Shown here piece after piece: positions 38,756-50,535 of a stretch of 64,000 nt of DNA. The DNA is taken from contig VXAA01005242.1 in assembly GCA_013399115.1 (NCBI GenBank), positions 131,061-195,060 of the forward strand, in the 5' to 3' direction. Made by a program: the position numbers and the translations under genes. A model generated the notes under the pieces. That model made no database searches and was not told where the DNA came from. It saw only the letters and a program-made list of their open reading frames with translations. The DNA is from Anseranas semipalmata. Taxonomy: Eukaryota > Chordata > Aves > Anseriformes > Anseranatidae. How positions within the stretch are numbered: position 1 is the stretch's first letter; each line of letters starts with the position of its first letter.

Positions 38756-40788
38756 TAACCACATTTGCTGCAGGATTCTTCTGGTTGATCGTGGGCTGCC
38801 AAAGCTTTGCATGAGACATCTGCCCAGTGGCACCACCCTGTAATTACGTGGGAAGGGATCTCTGTCTTATGATTTTGCTGGTAGCTGTGCTTGACGGGCT
38901 TTCTTCCGAGCGCGGCCGGGAGGGACGCGTTGTCTTCACTGGCCAGGGCTGGAACAGGAGCTTGGTGAAACCAATCCACAAACTGAGAGGCCAGGGGGAC
39001 ACTTGCTGCGGGGCCTCAGGGAATGGCTGCTTAAATGAGAGCTTTCCCTCGAAGCCTTTATGAGTGAGGCTGTGCTAACCAGCCCCTGCAGGTTTATTTT
39101 TGCCTTGGAGACATACTTAAAATTAACCATTGCTGTTGCAAATGGCACCCATTTCTCTGCTGCACTAACTGAACCTAGCTCTTGGCAGAAGGCTGTCAGT
39201 GTTCAGGCATCGATCCAACCTCTGCTGCTATTCGATGCTTTACACTTGCCAAGGTTTTATCACCTTTATAGAGCCTATCCGCTTTGCGTGGCTGTGCTGT
39301 GTCTCAGCTCACGTTGCTAACCGGGCACATTGATTTGCCACACTGGCATCGCGCTGATGGGAGTAAAGGGTGCGTTTAAATGGGGATTAATCGCCCTGCA
39401 CCAGTCAGAAAGTGCTCGGTGAAGAAGCCTGGTTTGCTTCCACCATGTGAGGAGTTTCTCCTACAGTAATGACGTCCTCTGTCAAAAAAACACAGACGTA
39501 CAACACAGGGGTGGGTGAGAATGGAGTTGCTGCGGTGCCGATTCTCTGCGCAGCGTGGACTTCACGAGAAGAGCCGCGAGTGTCAGGGCTTGGCCTGATG
39601 TCTGGAATGGAGAGCAGCCTTTCTCCTGATTTTCATGTGAGCTTCACAGCAAACTCGGGGACGATTGGGTTATGAGGTTTTGCTTTTGTTGTAATTTCCA
39701 TGGTATGTAGTGTTTACAGACACCACAGGTGAGTGCATAAGGAGCAGTTCAACCACAAAATGAAGACTTAAACTAGGAATTGTGGCCCAAGAGAAGGCTT
39801 ATACCTTGCCCTGGAATTAGCACTAAGCATGCTGAGAGACTTGTAACTGGCTGTTGCGGTTTTAAAGATGTTTCCCAAATAGAATCCCACGCTGTCCTGC
39901 GTTTGTGGTGAATGGCATGCAGAGACTACGATTCAGGCAGGATCAGTTCAGAAGCCAGACCTTCATCTTGCACAGTCAGTAAGTGGGTTGTGTTCAGGGT
40001 TTTTTCTTGTTGTTTTTGTGTTTTTGTTTCCAGCATGAACTTTTGGGATAAGTGTTTGGTCAGTCTAGGATGCTTTTTCTTTAATCCTGGTTCTGTTTTC
40101 TTTTTTTGTTGAATATTGATGTGCCGATTGCACCCTCTGCAAAGAACTAGCCCTTTAGGTCATTGCCCAGTGCTTGTTTGGATGGATTGATTGGTTTCTC
40201 ACCTCCCCTGATGGAAGCAGGTGAATTTCCATGGTGTTGAAAGTACTTGAAGTATTTTTCTTAAAGGAAGTAGGCTTCACATGATTAAAAGTCTTATTAG
40301 CAGGAATAGTGATAGAGAAATAAACTTCCCAGAAAGCAAGCTGTGCTTGCAGATGCCTTCCTCAGAATCTGTCAACAATTGTTTAGAGTGCAAGTGAATC
40401 AGGGTGCTCTGCCCGAGGGAAAAAGCGGGAAAACTGTGCAGGGTGCTCTCTGTACCATTTCTCTGGAGACTGGATTTGGTATTTATTAATAAAAAAGTAA
40501 ACAACTCTTGCAATTTACCAATAGGTGTTATTAGAAGAGTCTGCAGACTCCTGAGAGCCTGTCACTGCCCCACGTTACCTCTGTGCAGAACCATGAGCTC
40601 GTGGACCTGGCCTCCTCCCCTCCCTTGAAATCGGAAGGGGAATCAGCAACCCAGCCTATGCAGAAGCGAAGAACTCTCCCTGGTCCCTCCCAGCAGTGCC
40701 AGTGGCACGGTGCACATGGGGTATACAGCCGAGGTTTGAGCTCTGCGGCTGCCAAGTGGATTTTATGGATGTTTCAGTAAACACCATT

Positions 40789-40802
40789 AAAAAAAAAAAA
40801 AN
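40789..40802 (+). repeat. Poly(A) run ending in an undetermined base
   Basis: Thirteen A bases followed by a single N at 40802, the only ambiguous base I noticed in the window. This suggests an unresolved homopolymer length or a closed gap, not biology. Confidence 0.9.
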
Positions 40803-42821
40803 CTATGTGTTCAGTTCAATAGTTGGAGGCATGACATTCATTGCAGTTCAATCTGTTCAAATATGCTTGACAAATACCAGGAAAGAGTGTTCTTTAGACA
40901 GGTGGGTTGTTTTAAAAGGTCACTCCTTTAAAAAAAAAGAAAATGGAGGAGAAAGTTGTTAGGGTTGAAAATCTCTTTCTTCCCTCCGAGAACAGCGTGG
41001 GTGCCAGGAGCCACTGCAGATGGGCGTGCAGGCCGGGGTCGGGCTTGCCCTGCGCTCGAGCCAGGGGCAAAGCTCAGCAGTCAGAGGTGCCTCTGAGAAG
41101 TCTTTGGCCTTGAGCATATTGTGGATAGTCAGGCAGACGTCTATCAAACCTGTTTTAATTAGGATTTCGAGATGAACAGCCCCACTGCCTTCTGTGCCTG
41201 GTGACAGGAAAAGACGAGTATGCTTTCATTATGATCAAAAGCCTGTAAACTTTCTTACGTTAAAAGCAAGACACTTTTCCTTTGCTTTGCTTTGATTTTA
41301 TTTCCTTTTTGTTCACTTTGTCTTCTTCCTTTGTGGAGGCTCAAGGACTTCAGTGAATGTTTGAGCTGCTTTTTAAGTTTTGTGCAGCTCTCTAGGGCCA
41401 AGGATCTCAGCTTTGTTTTGATTGACCTCAGTGAAGCTGTTTTTTAACCATCTTGAGCCATCAGTGGATGCTTATTCTATCTGGCAGGAGTTTTTGCAGA
41501 GGTCCTGCAGGTCTCATAACTTCAGGAGAGTTGAAGCGTGTATGTGATTGCATTGCAAATGTTCGACTGCAAAGCTGACAGCAGCTACCCGAGTCCCCCG
41601 TCATCACAACTAGAGTTCAGCCCTGTTGGGTTTTGTATCAGAGTATGTTACTCGTGTGGTGATTTGTTTTGTTTTTTAATTTCTGCATGCTCTGGTCTCT
41701 GTCTCTTGCCTCTCCCAGGTTTCCTCGGAACTGGCATCAAGAGAAGTGGCACTGTGTCTGCTTTCAGGAGCTGTGCCCCTTGCACCTTGTTCTGAGGCAG
41801 GGCAGGAAGGAGCTCGCTCTGCTCCTTTAGGACAAGGAGGTCGCTGGAGATGTTAGCCGTGTTCAGCCTGCTGCACCTGCCAAGCACCGCTGGTTTTCCA
41901 GCTGCCCTTAAGGCCGAGGAATAATAAGGGTGAGGCTTTGGAAAAGCAAACGCCGGCTTGTGTCGGCAGGATCGTTGCCTTGAAGTTGTTATTAGGGAAG
42001 TAGGGACGACCCCAAAGCAGGGGGGGTGATGTATTCATTTCAGCCCTTGCTGTTCAAGAGGAAGGCTGCTAATTTTTATGCCTCTTGTTGCCTTCTTAAG
42101 GTATCTCAGTAGCGTGGGACAAAGCAAGGGCATTCTGGTATCACAGCACGTCGCATGCATGCACCTCCTCAGGGGAAGGCAGCGGAAGAGCCCGGTGTAA
42201 CCCCGGGCTCAAGGCTTGCCACGACTGGTGCTGTGGGTCATCATCCCAGTGACAGCACAGGTTATGTCTGCTGGGAACAACGTAATGCCGGGCTTTGTAG
42301 GTTTGCCGGCACAGAGGGACCCCACGTGTCGTGAGACAGAGCCCTGATGCTGGGGAGAGTTTTGGCAGGTGCCCGAGGTGCCTGGGGTTGGCCAGCCGTG
42401 TCAGCAAGGAGATCTGTTTTCCTCATTTAATTTCCCGAGCTGTTTGCAACAGCCCGTGTAAGTGACCTTCCCTCAGCTGCAAACCCCAGGCCCGCGACCA
42501 GCATGCCTGCGCTCTGGTCGCGCTGCCAGCGCGCTCCCTCGGCCGCGTCCTCAGCGGCGGCTTCGGACACATCTGGTTTGCTGAAGTTGAGCTGTTGGGC
42601 TAATCCCAGAGCTACACGCGAGTCCCATTCTGTAATCCCCCCAAGAGAAAACGTAGCTGCAAGAGGTTCTCCAACCAGAATCAGCAGTGAATGGGTGGCA
42701 CGGTTCGTGTTTTACTCTTGGGACAGTGGAAAATAGGAAAAGATTGTGATTTTGGAAGGTTGTTTATAATTTTTCATGCGATTGTAAGAGGTCTTTCTGT
42801 CTTTTTTTTCCTGTGAAAAGC

Positions 42822-42851
42822 AAACCAACACAAACAAACAAAAAAAAAAAA
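42822..42851 (+). repeat. (CAAA)n plus poly(A)
   Basis: AACCAACACAAACAAACA followed by a run of A. Confidence 0.8.
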
Positions 42852-43737
42852 GTTCAAAGCCATGCAAATAAATCCTTTTACTATTTTTACAGTAACTTTT
42901 TCTCCACTGGAAAACAAATTATATAAACAGACTTCTAAAAAGCAAACCCCTCAGAACTGGGCAGAGGAAGCGTTCCTCCGGTACGACTTGAAATAAAAAA
43001 GCAGCACACCTGCCTCCAGCTGGTTTCCCTGCTACGCATATCTCACGCAGCCCCAGCTATGTGAAGTCGCTTCCAAGTCAAACAAGTAGCAATTTTTAAG
43101 TAGCACCTAAAGAGGAACGAGGCCAGGCCTTGCCAGCAAAACCCCAGCCCCTAAAGGTTCCTGCTGCACAGGCTTTATTTTCATTTCCCTGACCCATTTG
43201 CACAGAGTTGTTACTGATGGCCTGGCCTGCCTCCCTGTACACAGCAAACCAATAATAAATAGAGGGCAGCTGACACCCCGAGACACCTGCAGCACGCCGA
43301 ACACTGGGGGATTGTTCATCCCGCTGCAGCCTGCAGGGCCGGGCGCGATGGGTAGGCTCCTCTGGCTGGGTATCCACCCAGCGCACGCGGTCTGAGAGTC
43401 GACCAGGACAGGTCTGGGGCCCCGAAGGGTTTCTTGGCCAATTAATAGAAAATATATTATTTTTCTTTCTGTCGGAGGAAGAACAAGGATGACCAGCACA
43501 GGAATAAAAGAGCCCTTTGTGCAGCGCTGCTGTTGTCTCGGAGGCAGGCTCACCCGTGGAAATTGAGTCGGTACGATATTTGGGCAGGCTTTGAGCCGTC
43601 CCTTTCACCGACTTTAAGGCATACCCTTATTATTCTAGTTTCTCATGCCTCGCTACTTATTTATTCATAAATTAGGTGTTTGCCAGGGAAAATACTTTGA
43701 TGCCCTTCTGATGGAGCAGGTACAGGAGAGCGCGCTG

Positions 43738-43749
43738 AAAAAAAAAAAA
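43738..43749 (+). repeat. Poly(A) run
   Basis: A run of twelve A bases followed by CCCTAAACCCTTAAG. Confidence 0.75.
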
Positions 43750-45414
43750 CCCTAAACCCTTAAGCAATATTTATGGACTTTTGAAAGTTGAGATTCTTGG
43801 AAAAAAGGCTGCATTTCTTTTCACATACTTTCCAGGCTGGAATCTTTTGCTAATTTATCTCATGGCTTACCTGTATAATAATTACGCAGCTTTTACAAGT
43901 TTAATCAAGATAAATAGAAACGTATATAGAAACTAGGAAAAGTGACTTGAACTTCTACGTTTCTTTCTGCACGTTCATTTGCTACGATACCATGGGTGAG
44001 TGGCAGAACCAGGAATACTTTTGCAAGCTCTGAACTGGCCTTTTTTCAGCTACTTGCAGTAGTTTCTGTTGTCTGATGAACCACGCATCCTCTAGCTCAT
44101 GGGGAAGATTTAATCAAAAAAAACCGAACAGCCTAGTTTTTACAAACCATTGGTTCTAGAAGTGCTTGAGCTGCAGATTGATGGGGTTCAGGAGACTGCA
44201 GTGGGGAAGCAGTGTTACACACCTGCCCTCTTCTTCTGCATTTTTCCAGACATCTATTGCTGGGCCCTTGGGGGACAGGAAAAGATTTTGAGGGACTTTA
44301 GTCTGACGGTCTTCTGTTTTTGTGACCCGAGGACAGAGCTTTCCCAGGACCAGATCACTGCTTTTACCATCAGCCAGCAAATCCCCTGCAACAAGCGATG
44401 TTTTGCCTTTGTTATTGCCTTGTTATGGACGGACCGTGTGCTCGTACAACTGGCGCTTACTGGCAGCATACCATTCTCTGGGTTTTTATAAAGACGTGGT
44501 ACAGAACGAGATCATGTGTCTGGTGTAAGCGAACGTGCCGTTTGGCCATGGTGCTCTTGATCTTCCATGACTCTGGAGCTGAAATGTTTTTTTTTCTGTT
44601 GGGGTTGCTTGAGACTCCCTATCAATGTTACTGTTATGGTGGAGCTGTAGTGATGATTTGGCATGTATGCATATATATGATTCTTGACATGCGAAAGCCA
44701 ATTACTTGCTACTGACAGTAAAATACGTGGCTATTGAACGTGCTCTAAGCTGATGTATTTTAAGTGAAACAAGAAGTGAAGCTAATGGTGCCTTTTCCCT
44801 TCACGTTTGTTTCAGTACTAAACTGAATGTTGGCACTGAAATGCTGGGGGAAAAAAAGGCATTGAGCTGGGGAAAATGAGAGCTGGTGAAAGTTGAGTAC
44901 AAGCAGAGCTCAGCTATGGGGCAAATGCTGAGAAAATGGGGAAACTGTCCAGGAACGTCTAGGAGCAGCTAGGAAACCCCTGATTTTCATTTCACCTCCT
45001 GTGGGACCATGCAGGTCGTGATACGGCGATACACGGCGTCCTGCTGTGGGGCACAGCGAGGCTCAGCAAAGCCACGCTTTCTTTCCCCTAAAGCAGCCAG
45101 CACCTCAGTGAGAACATGGTTCAAAAAGGTCTGTGTCCAGGAGAGCATGAGCAGCTTTTCTGTAACGTGGGTCTTATTCCCTCAGCTTTCTCTCTTCACG
45201 TCCTGGTTCGGGTTTTGCTTTTGCTTTTTTTCCTGAATTCACTGAAAGGTTTGTAGTTCTTCGGTAGCTTTAGAGAAAAGCTTGCTTCCAGAAAAGGGTT
45301 TCAGGAAATATCTGCAGTTCTCTGTTATGATATGTTTTAATTTGAAAGCAACCACCCACCAATCCTAGATGTAAATTTTGGTGGGGTGGGAGCGTCCTGC
45401 ACTGGCAAAAAAAG

Positions 45415-45541
45415 CCTTTTTTCTTCTCTTTTCTTCTTGTTTTTTTCCTTTTCTTGCCTCTCCCCCGCCTCTTTTCCTTACATATACACAACTGCCTGTA
45501 TTCTTCTCTTTCTTTCCTCCTTACATCTCTTCATTCTGCTC
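45415..45541 (+). repeat. Long pyrimidine-rich region
   Basis: About 125 bases dominated by C and T with strings such as CTTTTTTCTTCTCTTTTCTT and CTTCTCTTTCTTTCCTCC, ending TCATTCTGCTCAG. It would act well as a polypyrimidine tract, but no clear donor follows within a typical exon length. Confidence 0.65.
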
Positions 45542-48500
45542 AGAGAATCATCTGCAGTAGCTGACCCAGAGAGCCAATGCTCTTGTTTCAGAAACAGCAT
45601 TCTTCTGTACCAGCTGAACCCCAAAGCTGTGGCTACCTTCTCATTAATGCTGGTGTTTTATGTCCGTCTGGGCAAATTTTAGGTTCTGCGTGCATTTCTG
45701 TTTTTAATAAGCTCCTTTATTTTAATGCTAACAGAATTAATCTAAACTCACACTCTCGGCAGCCTGTTCTCAGCCAGAATATTGTTTTCAAACTGAGGCA
45801 ACACCCTGTTTACATAGATAAGCAAATTCACAGTCCACAGAGCTTCTTCCAGTCGGAGCAGCTGCTGAGCACTTAACAGTAAGGGACTGGGAAGCACATG
45901 TTTCACATACATAGCAAACATTTCTTCTTCTGAAGGGTAACCAGATTTTTCTCTTTTTTTTTTCTGAAGAGTTGAAAGCTGGAACATCTGCTTCTTGGCC
46001 AGCCATTCTTTCCCACAAACACTGCTTCTCAGGTTCAAAAAACTTTGGTTAGGTTATTGTGTGTGTATGCGTCTCGGTGCCTGTGTTTCTGAAATATGCC
46101 CAAAACCACACAAGGGAAACGCAGCGAGCTGTCGAACAAGGCAGACTTTGTGGTGGGGCTGCTGACTCGCGTCCGAGCCCTGCCGTGGAGCGGGGCCGTG
46201 CGTGTGCAAGCCTTGGGTACGCCTCGCAGAGCACGGTCATTCTGAGATGCAAGCGCTGTCACCTCGGGCGGCACAGCAGCTGGACTGCCCTTCCTTCCTC
46301 TGGCTGCTTCTGTGGTGCTGCTGCTGTCAAAATGGTGATAATGGACAAGGCTTGCTACCACAGCATACATGTGGAGGTGCCCTCTTGTACAGAGGAAAAT
46401 ACGAAGCACTTGTGGTCTGGACTTGTCAAAGAACTCAGCCCTCGTGACAGAGAACCACATTCTCCTGATCTTGGTTCCTAATTGAAATATTGTAATAAGT
46501 GGGTTGCTTTTTTATGTCCTCTCGCTGCTAAGCTCTTAAAAACAGTTAGTGCAGGCTGTGCGCAGAGAGCTGGGGTTGGATCTGAACGTGACCACCTGGC
46601 AGCTGAGGGCAGGTCCGATCTTCCCCAGGTGCCTCAGCACTGGAAATCCCAAGTACTGCCTCTGATGCCCTTCACCTGACACGTAAACACACAGAATACA
46701 GATGGTTGCTAATAAAAGCCCGAAATCCTTCAGCATAGTGGTCTTCTGCTTCCCTCAGTGAAAGCTATACCATATCTGAGAACCGTAGTGTTGAGAAATA
46801 ATTTTAGCATCTGTGTGGCCTGCTCTCTGTGTTATTCCTGCAACACCGGTATGAGATAGGTCTCTGCGAACCACAGGAGTTTTGTCATTTGACACAAGGT
46901 AGAGTGAGCATTGCTTTATATTATGGCTAAGTTATTGTCCGAGTGTTTCTGCTAACAAAATAAAATATCAAAGAGTACTCCTGCATGTCCTGGTGTCCCA
47001 GGGCACATGGAGTGTGTGTTAAAATCACGTGGGTTTTTTTGATTTACTTTTACTTTTAGACTGCATCGTGCTTATTTTGGGTAGATGAGAAGAAAGCAGA
47101 CTAAAGCTGCTGTGATCCTGTGCTTACTCTTAAGCACCTTATTTTTTCTTCTTTTGTGCAGGAAGAGGTAGGTAAAAAATGCATGTTTTCCAAAAGCCTG
47201 CTTGGTGTGTTGGAGTATTGGAGAAGGAAACTGAAGTAATTTCAGGTGTATTACAAGTTATAGAAATGTTTCAAAATTAGCATTAGTGAGACAATGGTAT
47301 TCCCAGCTGAAAATGTGGGAATGTGCGCACAGCACATTCTAGGTTTGCTTTAGGAGTGGCTCAATATCTCTGCTAAAAGGAAAACATATTTCTGCTCTAG
47401 TCCCCCTCCCTTTCTCTTCACCAAAAATCAAATTGTGCAAGAGATAAAATCCCAACCTGCAAGCTTATGTTTTACACTGTTTTCACTCCCAGCTGGCCAA
47501 AAGAACAGGTCAGCAATTTATTCCAACTTGCAAAGCAGAAATGGTAATAGCATCTGTTTTAAAGATACAAAGGTGAGGTCCTTTCTCTGACTACTGTTGC
47601 CCACTGGTATTTCTATTAGACGTAACATGATCTGTGGGTGGCAAATAAAGCCATACGCTACGCAACAAAAATAAATTGCTGCTCGTTAAAAATATATTTT
47701 AACTGATAATGTATTTTACGCCTGTCCCTTTCAGCCTAATTGTGCTCAGACCCCTGGGTCCCCACCTGGGATATTGTCCTCATGAAAAGCGCTTCCTCGG
47801 TGAATTAGTAATTGACTCCTAAATATTGTCTGTCTTTACTTTCCCGTCATCTACCTTCAGTTTGGCATGCTTTTAAAGCACTTGCCTTACGAGACTGTTT
47901 CACCAGACAGCAGGGCTGGTCTCTTTATATTCCCACATATTCTGTCTGCTCAGCTACCTTGAACTCGAGCGTGTATGCATTGCAAGAATTTCAAAGTAAG
48001 CTGAATCATGGCACAATGGTTAATTTGCCATCTCGTAGGTCCCCAGTCCAGCAAAGCCCTGGGATGCAGTTGGAAACGTGCTGTAGTTAGCATTTAGGAT
48101 GTGCTCCCAAACTGCTGGAGAGGTGCTTAGAGAAAAGGCTGTATTAAATTGTCCTCCTTCAGAACAGCAATGTTCTGCTCTAAGGGTACAAGGAAGGCGA
48201 GGGAGAGCTAAAAGTTCTCGTAAGATAACTGATGCCTACCTTTTAGGTCTCATCCCTAAAAACTGCCTGTTGTTTTTCTCCCCTCCTAGGGATTTTAATT
48301 GATCTTCTGAACAGTCTTAGCCCTTGCTATAAACTCTGCTAGCACAGAAAAATGCCTGAGTTTGGGAGAGCTCGCTTCACCTTTAAAAAAAATGGGCGGC
48401 CTTCTGGTGCCTGGGCAGCGCTCACAGAGGTGAGGCCCTTCTTGGAAGGTTTCGCTGCATCGACAGCCTTTCCTTGGTGAGCGGCGTTGCTCGGGTTGGG

Positions 48501-48961
48501 CTGTCCCCGCAGCACGGAGGTCCGGGGCAGGTGCTTGTGCCGCTTCCTCCAAGAGAAGAGCGAGGCACGGAGAAGTGGTGCGGTCGGCAGGTCCCAGCCT
48601 GGTGCCCTCACCAGGGAGAAATAATCCTTCAGGTTTGGAACAATTTAAAGAGCCAGGTTTAGCCTAATCTGAGGAATGTAATTCTTACTGGCAGTGTGTA
48701 CAAGACAGGAAAAAATGCAAACAAATTCTCCTCAGACCCTGCAAGTCTGATCAGCGCTCGCAGATGTCAGTGGAAGCAGGTGTGCTGTCTTTGCTGAATG
48801 TTGAACCTGTCTCCCAGTGCATATAAATATACCCCAAATAATGGGCAAGTCCTGGCATTTCGGTGTCCGTGATGAAGTCTTGCTGGGAATCAAAAGCGGT
48901 GTTAGGAAACACGCTTCAGCGCATGAAGTAACGTATATAGGAATGAATCACTGGCAGGTGG

Positions 48962-48977
48962 TTTTTTTTTTTTTTTT
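48962..48977 (+). repeat. Poly(T) run
   Basis: Sixteen T bases after GGCAGGTGG. No retroelement is identified beside it. Confidence 0.85.
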
Positions 48978-50090
48978 CTTATAACTTGAAAGCTCACAGA
49001 TGGAACCAGACCCCAGTGTACAATATTTTCTCAGATTTTGTGTGGAAACTGCATGGAACGGTTTGTTTCCTTTAAAGATAAGGGCGGAAGGCCTTTGTGG
49101 TTGCATGATCCTGTCTTTTAACCAGCAGATTTTAGTAGCTTTTGAAGCAGTTTGAAGAACATGCTTCAAAACCCAGGAAAACTCAGTACAGAAATCAGCC
49201 CCAGTTGTGGGCCTGACTCTTACCCACCCTAATACTAGCGAAGTATAAGCGAACTGTAAGCAGGGGGTAAATGTAGTTTGTGCCTCTTCCGAAATGCTTT
49301 TATACTCACTGAACAGTATATGATGACATTAATATATGTGAGGATTGAGTCCACAGTGTTTATTGAAATGATGGCCAAAGGAAAGCTGGGTTTTTATTGT
49401 TCTTGCCTGGACAGCTTTTCAGTTCTTCCTTCTTTCTTTCATGAATCTGGAGCATAACACAAAGCTTCTGTTTCACTGGTTTGAAGGAGCTAGATGAAAC
49501 AGCCCTTAGGGTGCTGTTCAAATTAAAGTGTGTGCAGGAGGCTGGAGTGGAGCTTTGTGATTAATCAGGTGCGTGCCATGAACAAGGCAGCCTGCCCAGT
49601 ACGTACAATAGTTGTCAGTATATGGATATATAGGAAGCAGCGTGTACTGTAGTGTACAACTTGCAAAAGTTCTGTAGCTTAGGTTTGGTACAGAAATTTT
49701 TCCAAAAGACTATTCAAATTGACCAAACCTCTAGAATTTGGGAAAAAAGACAGACATGGAACTGAAAATTAAACACTACAGTGTTTGTACTGCTTTGAGT
49801 TTCTGCCTGTGCTTGAAGTACCCAGAAGCTGATCTTCTTTCCATGTTTATCCCTATCTAAGAGTCCGACTTGCAGTGCTTCTAAGTGGCAGCACAGGACC
49901 TGCCCAGGGGAACTCAGCGTAAATTTTGAATTGATTTTGACGATCTCTGGGTGAGAGAAATGTGCTTTCTGGAATGCCCTGGTAGGGCTGCCCATTAAAA
50001 GGCAAACACTGATGGCAATAGAATTGGAAAAACGTTCCCTGTAGTTAAAAAGATCAATAAATACCTGAATGAATTGGTTATTCACAGTGG

Positions 50091-50120
50091 TTTGTTGTTT
50101 GTTTGTTTGTTTGTTTGTTT
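50091..50120 (+). repeat. (GTTT)n microsatellite
   Basis: Six clean GTTT units at 50097-50120, preceded by an imperfect TTTGTT. Read on the minus strand, this is an (AAAC)n array with no stop codon in any frame, which helps lengthen the ORF that spans it. Confidence 0.9.
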
Positions 50121-50458
50121 CAAACTCGTTTGAAATATGACAGGTTGGTATTGGTCTTTTCCAAGGATCACATACATATGCTCCTAAAGAAAGTGCCCCT
50201 GTATTTAGCATAGCCAAGTGCAGCTCCTGATAAATTTTCGGCTTTTGTGTATAGGAAGCAGCAGATGCAAAAGATTTTGGAATAATCAGAGCACTGGCAT
50301 CCCAGAATATTTCTTTACTGTAAAAAACACACCACTGAAGATGGAAGCAAGAAGGATAAGCAGAGAAATGTAGGATCTTCTTCTGTCTTCTTCTGTCCCA
50401 AATCATGGTTTTCCCGTCTTGAACTTTGTCCACCTCCTCAACATCTCCACCATGGAGA

Positions 50459-50535
50459 GAGATATATTTATGTAAATATATAAAGTATAATAAATGAATA
50501 TAGAAAATGATTGCAAATATATTAATATAGGTTTA
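50459..50535. repeat. A/T-rich low-complexity patch
   Basis: TATATTTATG, AATATATAAAGTATAATAA and ATATATTAATATAGG words make up nearly the whole stretch. It has no fixed period. Confidence 0.6.

Larger units (their letters stand above)
33967..40788 (+). other. Inferred intron, part 8: no gene seen
   Basis: No assignable exon. It includes a 189-codon unrecognised ORF at 34178-34747 plus (see rejected items), a pyrimidine-rich tract at 36857-36898 ending in CCGTCTCCAG, and a long T-rich tract at 38717-38755. The rest has no structure that I can name. Confidence 0.5.
40803..49713 (+). other. Inferred intron, part 9: no gene seen
   Basis: No assignable exon. It contains GC-rich patches near 42480-42570, 43100-43600, 46170-46290 and 48390-48600, pyrimidine-rich sequence at 45415-45541, and A or T runs at 42822-42851, 43738-43749, 45946-45963 and 48962-48977. 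The many ORFs overlap on opposite strands and match nothing I know. Confidence 0.5.

Noticed and set aside
39727..39735. Near-perfect donor CAG|GTGAGT at 39729
   Set aside because: The only nearby acceptor-like AG leaves an implausible 9-base exon, and no open coding segment ends there.
43096..43608. 170- and 148-codon minus-strand ORFs
   Set aside because: Two frames of the same strand are open over the same interval, which shows a stop-poor composition rather than coding. Neither translation is recognisable.
43748..43763. Telomere-like CCCTAAACCCTTAA
   Set aside because: Only about two imperfect units, with the wrong spacing for the vertebrate CCCTAA repeat, next to a poly(A) run. Chance is sufficient.
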